Below, piece after piece: positions 35,077-41,280 of a DNA stretch of 64,000 nt; position 1 is the first letter of the stretch; every line of letters begins with the position of its first letter. The notes beneath the pieces are model-generated. The model was not told where the DNA came from, made no database searches, and saw only the letters and a list, made by a program, of their open reading frames with translations. A program made the translations under genes and the position numbers. The DNA is from Spirosoma endophyticum (lineage in GTDB: Bacteria; Bacteroidota; Bacteroidia; Cytophagales; Spirosomataceae). The stretch is taken from NCBI RefSeq assembly GCF_900112365.1, contig NZ_FOLQ01000004.1, positions 372,001 to 436,000 on the forward strand, written 5' to 3'.

Positions 35077-35157
35077 AAACCCAGAGAAACGAAGGGAGGA
35101 CGAAGGAGACAGAGCTAATTTTTTTCGTGTCCTTCCTTCGTTTCTTTGTGTTCAAAC
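35077..35157 (+). repeat. Purine/pyrimidine inverted repeat between mutS2 and a HAD gene
   Basis: The 17-base arms AGAAACGAAGGGAGGAC (35085-35101) and GTCCTTCCTTCGTTTCT (35129-35145) pair at 16 of 17 positions. Weaker pairing extends outwards (AAACCC with the complement in TTCAAACCC region) and the loop contains a T7 run. In transcription direction the purine arm comes first, the pyrimidine arm second, and the ATG of the next gene follows at 35165. Confidence 0.65.
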
Positions 35158-35164
35158 CCAAAAT

Positions 35165-35827
35165 ATGAAAGCAGTAATTTTTGATATGGATGGTGTACTT
35201 GTGGATACGAATCCGCATCACCGGATAGCCTGGCGTGAATATTATCAGCGCAACGGAAAAACGTTAAGTGATGATGATTTTGTGCAGCATATTTCGGGTA
35301 AACACAACTCCGATATAGTAGCCCATCTATTTCCTGATCAGGCACTTACACCTGAAGAAGTCGTGCGATTAAGTAATGAAAAAGAAGCCCTGTTTCGGGA
35401 ATTGTACAGCGATGCTATTACACCTGTTCCGGGAATCGTTGCGTTTTTACAAGTGCTGAAAGATGCCGGAATTCGCACGGCGGTGGCCACATCGGCACCT
35501 GTAGAAAATCTTGACTTCGTTATGGATGCGCTCAATATTCGTCAATACTTCGATGCGCTGTTAAACGAGAGCATGGTTAACCATCCGAAGCCCGACCCCG
35601 AAATTTACCAGAAAGCTATGGCAATGCTCGGTGTCGAACCAGCCGACTGCGTCATTTTTGAAGACTCAATGACCGGCATTCAAGCCGCGAAAGCATCAGG
35701 AGCTAACGTAGTGGGTGTTGCAACCACCCAATCGCCTGATGAGTTAGCCCCTTTCGTAGATGATGTTATTCGGGATTTCACGGAAATGAGCCTCGACCGG
35801 GCACAACGGCTGGTTAAGGTTTTTTAA
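35165..35827 (+). CDS. HAD family sugar-phosphatase / beta-phosphoglucomutase-like protein
   Basis: The 220-residue protein is a subfamily IA HAD hydrolase: motif I FDMDGVLVDTNPHH (Asp8, Asp10), motif II VATSAP, motif III KPDPEIYQKA, motif IV FEDSMTGIQAAKASG, and a helical cap between. The Asp10 and His13-His14 cap region resemble beta-phosphoglucomutase and related sugar-phosphate phosphatases, but the exact substrate cannot be decided. The start at ATG 35165 gives the usual MKAVIFDMDG opening. It is followed by the terminator at 35878-35906. Confidence 0.87.
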   Translation: MKAVIFDMDGVLVDTNPHHRIAWREYYQRNGKTLSDDDFVQHISGKHNSDIVAHLFPDQALTPEEVVRLSNEKEALFRELYSDAITPVPGIVAFLQVLKDAGIRTAVATSAPVENLDFVMDALNIRQYFDALLNESMVNHPKPDPEIYQKAMAMLGVEPADCVIFEDSMTGIQAAKASGANVVGVATTQSPDELAPFVDDVIRDFTEMSLDRAQRLVKVF

Positions 35828-35877
35828 CGCCTTTGCTACGTATTGATCCGATGAAACGCGTAATTTTACAATAATGA

Positions 35878-35906
35878 CCGTGCCACGAGTATACTTCGTG
35901 GCACGG
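35878..35906 (+). terminator. Stem-loop terminator after the HAD gene
   Basis: CCGTGCCACGA (35878-35888) and its perfect complement (35896-35906) form an 11-bp stem with a 7-base loop. It is followed by ATTGTTTTAAAATTTG, a T-rich tail. It ends 18 bases before the ATG of the next gene at 35925. Confidence 0.75.
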
Positions 35907-35924
35907 ATTGTTTTAAAATTTGAT

Positions 35925-36707
35925 ATGCAACATTATGTTTTCTTTTCGCTGCTCCTGATAACCGCTTTCTGTTGGTCGAGTGATGTGCGGGCGCAGGGGA
36001 AGTACGTCATTGGAACAGTCGTTGATCAGACAACAAAAAAGGGCGTGGATCGCGCTACGGTCGTGAATCAGCGCACCCGGCAACGCGCCCGCACAAATGC
36101 TACGGGGCGTTTTTTTCTGACAATTCAGCCTGGCGATTCATTAATTCTAACCAGTCAGCTTTACAACCGTACGGGCATTCGCTACGACGGCGGAGACAAT
36201 CCAACCATTATTGCCCGCGCCTTGCCTCCCATGCCTTATCGGGTGGTTGATCTTGATGAAGTTACCGTTACGGGTAAGCGCTACGAAGAGGTAAAACGTG
36301 AAATCAAGGAGATACTCGATGAGCCAACAGCATCGAAAAAAGTAACGGGCGAGCAAGCTTTCGACCGGCTGGCCGATGGCGCAGGTGTAACGTTATTGTA
36401 TGAGATGTTTGGGAAAAGGCCCAAATCGGACCGAAAAGCCTATTATATCATGCAGCAGGATCGGCGGCATGCGCTGGCCCTCGAACGCTTCAGGCTGATG
36501 GTTGAACAATCGACCGATCTGAAACCCGACGAGATAGACCGCTTCTTTGATTTCTGCGATTTTGACGATGAATATCTTCTTAAGGTCGAGGACTACGATC
36601 TCATCAATACCATTCAGCAACTGCGCACCCGCTACCGAAACGGATTCAATCGCCCCAGCAAGCTCTCATCCGATCCGAATCAAGCAACGCCCAAGCAACG
36701 ACAGTAA
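35925..36707 (+). CDS. Exported CarboxypepD_reg-like domain protein
   Basis: From ATG 35925 the protein has 260 residues with a signal peptide (YVFFSLLLITAFCWSSDVRAQ). A carboxypeptidase-regulatory-like beta-sandwich follows (about 22-95, GKYVIGTVVDQTTKKGVDRATVVNQ, RARTNATGRFFLTIQPGD), then the linker VDLDEVTVTGKRYEEVKREI, which resembles a TonB-box region without any barrel after it. The rest is helical and charged. Function is unknown; related proteins are periplasmic or surface-attached. An upstream ATG at 35874 would translate through the terminator and is rejected. The gene converges on the LytTR regulator with only 7 bases between. Confidence 0.75.
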   Translation: MQHYVFFSLLLITAFCWSSDVRAQGKYVIGTVVDQTTKKGVDRATVVNQRTRQRARTNATGRFFLTIQPGDSLILTSQLYNRTGIRYDGGDNPTIIARALPPMPYRVVDLDEVTVTGKRYEEVKREIKEILDEPTASKKVTGEQAFDRLADGAGVTLLYEMFGKRPKSDRKAYYIMQQDRRHALALERFRLMVEQSTDLKPDEIDRFFDFCDFDDEYLLKVEDYDLINTIQQLRTRYRNGFNRPSKLSSDPNQATPKQRQ

Positions 36708-36714
36708 ATCGTAC

Positions 36715-37455
36715 CTATTTCGTTCTAACAACCGTAAGCTTTTTCATAAGCTCCTTTCGGCTGGCAGTTGGAATCTGGATTGGCGTTTTATGATTTACCA
36801 TAAACAGGTAATTACTCTCCAGGCGCTCCATATGATCCAGATTAATGAGCAGAGAGCGCGACAATCTGTAGAAATTTGGGGTAGAAAAATACTGTGCCAG
36901 ATGACTCAGGTTTGTGCTTATGTGATAGGGTAACATTTTGCTCGCTAAGAAAAGCTTCACATACGACCCATCAGCTTTTAAATAAAGCATATCATCGGTG
37001 GCAATTTTTTCGTAGCCTTTATCCACCGGCAAATACAGATAATCGGAACCGACGGCCTCAACAGTAGGTGCCAGATTATATTGATATTGATAGTACGCCA
37101 ACTCAATCTGCAACTTCAGTTCTTCCTGCCGGAAAGGCTTAAGCAAATAGGCAGCCGGGAGCGTTTCTTTAGCCAATTGAAACGTTTTAGGCTCGGAATT
37201 CGCCGTCAAATAGATAATAGGCATTCGATGATATTCCAGTAATTCTCTGGCAGTAGCAATACCATCACCTGTAGAGTCTTTCAATTCGATGTCAATCAGG
37301 GCCAGATCCGGCGGATGACTTTTAACGGCCTTCACTGCCTGATCCAGATTACGGGCAATGGTAGTAATCTGATGACCGGCTTCCTGCAGTGTCTCGCTGA
37401 GGTCCATTGCCGTAATGGTTTCATCTTCTACAATCAGGATCTTCAGCGAGTTCAT
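36715..37455 (-). CDS. LytTR family response regulator
   Basis: The 246-residue protein has a receiver domain at about 4-118 (acidic Glu10-Asp11, phospho-acceptor Asp55 in LALIDIELKD, Thr/Lys motif AYLLKPF). A LytTR DNA-binding domain follows at about 145-243 (YLPVDKGYEKIATDDMLYLKADGSYVKLFL, FYRLSRSLLINLDHMERL). LytTR regulators usually bind pairs of direct repeats about 21 bp apart. It is the second gene of an operon with the TPR histidine kinase, 6 bases downstream of it, and is very likely its partner. Targets other than its own operon are not evident. Confidence 0.92.
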   Translation of the reverse strand: MNSLKILIVEDETITAMDLSETLQEAGHQITTIARNLDQAVKAVKSHPPDLALIDIELKDSTGDGIATARELLEYHRMPIIYLTANSEPKTFQLAKETLPAAYLLKPFRQEELKLQIELAYYQYQYNLAPTVEAVGSDYLYLPVDKGYEKIATDDMLYLKADGSYVKLFLASKMLPYHISTNLSHLAQYFSTPNFYRLSRSLLINLDHMERLESNYLFMVNHKTPIQIPTASRKELMKKLTVVRTK

Positions 37456-37461
37456 AACGTT

Positions 37462-39222
37462 TCAACGTTTAAATTCCATCATAAACGTAGTGCCTTTGGC
37501 TACTGTTTTTTCTCCCGAACTGAACCGATACGTACCGTAGAGCTGATTTACCTGTGCCTGAATCAATGTCATGCCAAATGAATTAGTTTTGGCAATCATG
37601 GCCCCTTCTATTCCAGGTCCATTATCTTCAACCTTAAGCTCTATTTTATTGGTCTTCAGATAGCACGTAATGCATAAAAAAGGCGATTCATTATCTGGAA
37701 AAGCATACTTACAGGCATTGGTTATCAGTTCGTTCAGTATCAGCCCTACCGAAATTGCCTTATCGGCAGACAGATTAATGTCGTCAATAGCAAACTCTAA
37801 TTTTATAAACAAATAACCAAACGCCTTCAGTACCCCGGCGGTCAATTCTTTTATAAACTCATCAAGATTAACTTCGGCTAATTTGTCTCCATCATATAGC
37901 CTTCGGTGAATTATAGCCATTGACTGCACCCGAAGGCGGCTTTCTTCAACCGCTTTTTTGGCCACTTCGTCCGTCAGTCGTTTGGCTTGCAGGTTTAGCA
38001 GGCTCGAAACAATCTGTAAATTATTTTTGACGCGGTGATTTTGTTCCTTCAATAGCACTTCATTGCGGTGGCTGATACGTTGATTTTTACGATAGAGCCG
38101 AAAGAAAACGATGCTCATGCCCAATGCCATTATCAGTAAAGCAGAAATAGCATACGTGAAACGTTGCTGTGTAAGCAAAGTCTGGTTTTTAAGCGCAATC
38201 TCCTGATTCTTGGCCTTTAAAAGAGCGTCTCTTTTTTCAGTTTCATATTCCACGCTCAGGCGGGTAATCGCACCATCACGGTCAGCTAAAAGTTTAATTC
38301 TTTCTAATTCACTAAACTTTCGCAGGTGTTCAAAAGCCTGTTTCCACAGCCCTAACGTCTCATAGTAGTTAACGAAATTATTCTCCATGACCAGGCTGAT
38401 ATCATATTCGTTCATCTTTTTACTGACGTAGAGCTTTTTCGCATTTTCCAGTGATTGAATAGCTCGGTCAGGCTCGCCAAACGTCAGGTAGGCCGATGCC
38501 AGATGTATCATCGTATTTACCCGAATACCATCTTTATTTTTAAGCGTAAATAGATCGAGCGCCTTTTCCAGATAAGCAATTGCCCGAGGATCTTTAACCC
38601 TCGTAAAGAGTGTCCCTAATTCAAGGCTTACCTCAGCAACACCAGCCGTATCGTTTAACTTTTTACACAAAAACTCTCTCTTTATGTAATAAGAAAGAGC
38701 CTTATTGTAATCTGATTGTTTGTCAGCTACGCGCCCATCCCATAATGTTTCATGAATGTGGGCCAACGCGCCGTAGGAACGTATCAGCGCCTGGTCCTTC
38801 TCCAACTTAATACGTTGCGCAACCTGTAAGGAAAGAGTAGCGTAGTGTAAGGCCTGTTCTACATGGCCCAATCTTTCTTCATTTTCACATAGACGTACGT
38901 ACAATCGACTCAATTCAAATGAGTTACCTAGTGGTTCATGGATACGTACTGCTTTCAGAAAATACGTCTGGGCAGTAAGGTAGTCGGCCGCAAAAACATA
39001 CGCTTTTCCGTAGAGATACCAGGCTTCTGCCAATTGTCGTGGGTCGCGCTTCTGCCTGGCTTCCTGCTCTACTTCTCTGGCTTTTCGAACTTTATCGGGC
39101 TGAACGTTTAAATGGGGAGCTTCTTGCGCCATGCCTATGCCAGAAATACATATCCACAACACGAATACGTACTGGAAGCAAGCGCCTAAGCGATGCATTG
39201 AGAATGTTTTCAAAAGAGGCAT
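37462..39222 (-). CDS. TPR-containing sensor histidine kinase (HisKA_2 type)
   Basis: The 586-residue protein has a signal-like hydrophobic N-terminus, a set of TPR helices over about residues 35-330 (for example AEAWYLYGKAYVFAADYLTAQTYFLKAVRI), one transmembrane segment (about 355-375, ISALLIMALGMSIVFF), and a HisKA_2 phospho-acceptor with His396 in EQNHRVKNNLQIVSSLLN. A HATPase domain completes it (LNELITNACKYAF, KVEDNGPGIEG, SFGMTLIQAQVNQL). The TPR part would be periplasmic and may sense protein partners. ATG 39222 and ATG 39198 are both possible; the second gives a more typical signal peptide. The upstream promoter is one of the best matches in the window. Confidence 0.9.
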   Translation of the reverse strand: MPLLKTFSMHRLGACFQYVFVLWICISGIGMAQEAPHLNVQPDKVRKAREVEQEARQKRDPRQLAEAWYLYGKAYVFAADYLTAQTYFLKAVRIHEPLGNSFELSRLYVRLCENEERLGHVEQALHYATLSLQVAQRIKLEKDQALIRSYGALAHIHETLWDGRVADKQSDYNKALSYYIKREFLCKKLNDTAGVAEVSLELGTLFTRVKDPRAIAYLEKALDLFTLKNKDGIRVNTMIHLASAYLTFGEPDRAIQSLENAKKLYVSKKMNEYDISLVMENNFVNYYETLGLWKQAFEHLRKFSELERIKLLADRDGAITRLSVEYETEKRDALLKAKNQEIALKNQTLLTQQRFTYAISALLIMALGMSIVFFRLYRKNQRISHRNEVLLKEQNHRVKNNLQIVSSLLNLQAKRLTDEVAKKAVEESRLRVQSMAIIHRRLYDGDKLAEVNLDEFIKELTAGVLKAFGYLFIKLEFAIDDINLSADKAISVGLILNELITNACKYAFPDNESPFLCITCYLKTNKIELKVEDNGPGIEGAMIAKTNSFGMTLIQAQVNQLYGTYRFSSGEKTVAKGTTFMMEFKR

Positions 39223-39241
39223 ACTGACTTGCGGTACGTAC

Positions 39242-39273
39242 CAAATTTAAGAAAACAGCCGGGGTTTCTCAAA
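39242..39273 (-). promoter_or_regulatory. Consensus promoter of the histidine kinase / LytTR operon
   Basis: On the minus strand TTTG (39270-39273) is followed after exactly 20 bases by TAAATTTG (39242-39249). This matches TTTG-N19-21-TAnnTTTG at every fixed position. Transcription would begin near 39235, leaving a leader of about 12 bases if the ATG at 39222 is used. Confidence 0.65.
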
Positions 39274-39283
39274 CTATTTCCCC

Positions 39284-39314
39284 ACAAGAAAAATGTACCA
39301 TTCTACAAGAAAAA
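39284..39314 (-). promoter_or_regulatory. Phased direct repeat, candidate LytTR binding site
   Basis: The 10-mer ACAAGAAAAA occurs at 39284-39293 and again at 39305-39314, a period of 21 bp or two helical turns. On the minus strand each copy reads TTTTTCTTGT and the match extends to TTTTTCTTGTRG. The nearer copy lies 10 bases upstream of the -33 element. LytTR domains typically bind two 9-10-bp direct repeats with about this phase, so self-activation is likely but untested. Confidence 0.45.
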
Positions 39315-39632
39315 GCCGATGATTGGCGTAGGAGATATTGCCATTCAGCGCTAAATAAAGCAAATTTGACTAGGCTCAAAACGAAAAAGCATATGTGACT
39401 CATTTGATTCGTCTTTTGTCCATAGCTTGCTGGTGCGCTTTCTGCTAATGTTCACACTGTTCAATGAATCAATTGGTATAGTATTAACTTTAATTCATTA
39501 TCCTATCGAAACATAACTACTTTTTACATGAAGCTGCCAGATAGGCTTGCTTTATTCAGAAATATACTATCGTAGCCATACTGATAACCTAGTTAGATTA
39601 TTCAAATTTACTGTTACAGTTTTTTCTACTAC
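39315..39632. other. Intergenic, no gene seen
   Basis: About 320 A+T-rich bases lie between the phased repeat and the end of the MOSC gene. Short reading frames here show no start context or protein-like composition. I recognised no RNA gene or terminator. Confidence 0.5.
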
Positions 39633-40124
39633 TTATGCGATGACGGTGGGAGATACAACAACAGCATCTCCCACCTGAATTATCCCGCCTTTCACCACTT
39701 TTGCGGTCAGGCCGCCATGGCCGCGCATGGCGTTATAGCCACCCGGTCCTAAGGCAGTTTCCATTTTTGAGCAGGGATGACACAGTCCGGTAATCTGAAG
39801 CACGACATCACCAATCTGAATTTCGTGATCTTTGAGTGCCAATAGATTCAGGCCAGAAATAGTAATATTCCGACGTAGCACGGCAGGATCAAGTGTGTCG
39901 CGACCTGTTAGGGCAGCCACTACGGGAAGATGCTCAGCCTGAATGAGGGTTACGTGCCGATTGCCGCTTTGGCCACTGTAGTGATCACCAAGAATGCCTT
40001 TTTTCTCCGAAACAGCGATCGTTTCTACCACTTCCATGGATTCCCGTCGTTCGGGTCGAATGCCGATCCACTCCACCCGGCCAGCCTGCGGAAATACGTC
40101 GAATAAGTCTTTGATGTTCTGCAT
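39633..40124 (-). CDS. MOSC domain-containing protein
   Basis: The 163-residue protein is a single MOSC domain, related to the C-terminus of molybdenum cofactor sulfurase and to YiiM/YuaD. Visible landmarks are GRVEWIGIRPERRESM, KGILGDHYSG, RHVTLIQAEHL, LRRNITISGLNL and ITGLCHPCSKMETALGPGGYNAMRGHGGLTAKVVKGG. The conserved cysteine region in GLCHPCSKM would carry the sulfur. Stand-alone MOSC proteins are thought to act in sulfur transfer or in detoxification of N-hydroxylated compounds, but the substrate here is unknown. It lies downstream of the metallophosphoesterase gene on the same strand, past the inverted repeat at 40141-40212. Confidence 0.88.
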   Translation of the reverse strand: MQNIKDLFDVFPQAGRVEWIGIRPERRESMEVVETIAVSEKKGILGDHYSGQSGNRHVTLIQAEHLPVVAALTGRDTLDPAVLRRNITISGLNLLALKDHEIQIGDVVLQITGLCHPCSKMETALGPGGYNAMRGHGGLTAKVVKGGIIQVGDAVVVSPTVIA

Positions 40125-40140
40125 AGTGTCAAAACCGGGA

Positions 40141-40212
40141 TTTTTGTGATTAGTTTGACCGACTATGGTTTATGAGTTACGAAAGTGTAGTCTGTTAGAA
40201 TAATCACAAAAA
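40141..40212 (-). repeat. 12-bp inverted repeat with a 48-base spacer
   Basis: TTTTTGTGATTA (40141-40152) and its perfect complement (40201-40212) bracket most of the gap between the metallophosphoesterase and MOSC genes. It could form a stem-loop that ends the upstream transcript, or the two half-sites could bind a regulator upstream of the MOSC gene. The long loop makes a simple terminator less likely. Confidence 0.45.
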
Positions 40213-40235
40213 TTCAAGCGGGGCCGTCCGCGCGG

Positions 40236-41158
40236 TCAGACATAATTCACGTACCGGTTCTCCACCGAGCCATCAGCAAACAAATCGACCACCGCATAAC
40301 CCGCTGCGGTATGACGGTATTTACCAAACCACCAGGCTCCACTAACGGCTCCGTTGCAGAAATAGGAAACGCTATTATAGTCTACGCGATCCGTTAAATG
40401 AATATGGCCGCTGAGAGCGGCTTTTACGTTGGAATAGCGATTAAAAAGGTCAGTGATACGTACTGTATCGCTATGCATCCAGCGAGCGGGTACGCTCCAG
40501 TTTTCACCCGCGAAACGCTGCCCGTCGAAAAACACGCAGGCCGCCAGATCGGTACGTGCGACACCACCAAAACCGGGGTCTCGGCGGGTGTATTCTTCAG
40601 GTCGGTTTCGAGCCAGTGAAATTGATCTTCATCCAGACAGGCCGTATACCAGCTCCCGTCGGCTTTGGGCTGTACGCTGTCTAAGACCACGATATGCCAG
40701 CCGTTCTGCGTGAAACTGTAGTAGCGTTTGGGCATTTGCAACTCGTCCATTGCCCATTGCCGTCCATCATGAAAAGAAGCCTGGGTTTCTTCCCGACACC
40801 AGATATCATGATTCCCGACGCAATTCACAATGGGCATCGCATTCTCACTACGTAGCACATTCTGGTACATTTTCCATTGCCGCTTCACGCTGTCCCGACT
40901 ACGACCATGAGCTTCCATAATGGCATCTCCCCCATTGATGATCAGATCGGGTTTGTCCGCCATTCCCTGAACGTGGTGTAAGCACTTTTCAAAGCCTTTT
41001 GCCGCGCCAACCAGTGGCTGCATGTGAACATCGGTCAGGTGAGCAATGCGCATCACCCGTTGCCTCGATGGTATTGCTGGCTGGGCAATGAGTTGATTCG
41101 TTACAGAAAGAGCCGCAAGGCCCGCACCCACTCGTCTTACTACGTCCCGACGATTCAT
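40236..41158 (-). pseudogene. Tat-exported metallophosphoesterase with a frameshift
   Basis: The reading frame from ATG 41158 encodes a twin-arginine signal (MNRRDVVRRVGAGLAAL) and the calcineurin-like phosphoesterase motifs HLTDVHM, INGGDAIM, CVGNHDIW and VVSHVPIW. It then loses homology, while a second frame (-1) continues with FFDGQRFAGENW, WMHSDTVRITDLF, the metal-binding LSGHIHLTD and a normal end at 40236. The switch falls at the run of five A at 40528-40532 (T5 in the mRNA). One extra T, or a -1 slip there, restores ACFFDGQ and an enzyme of about 300 residues. It may be a recent mutation, a sequencing indel in a homopolymer, or recoding. The substrate is unknown. Confidence 0.8.
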
Positions 41159-41280
41159 GCATGCGTATGTTGGTTTACGCAAAGTACGGCTTCATCCGCG
41201 ACGAGGCTGTTACGGCTATTTTATGGTTCTGTTAGCTAATTAATACATTCACAGGTCTTTATTCACAAATAGCCAATGCA

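Noticed and set aside
40526..40535. Established programmed -1 frameshift site
   Set aside because: The run TGTTTTTC does not give a full X-XXY-YYZ slippery heptamer and I saw no obvious downstream pseudoknot; a mutation or a homopolymer sequencing error is simpler.
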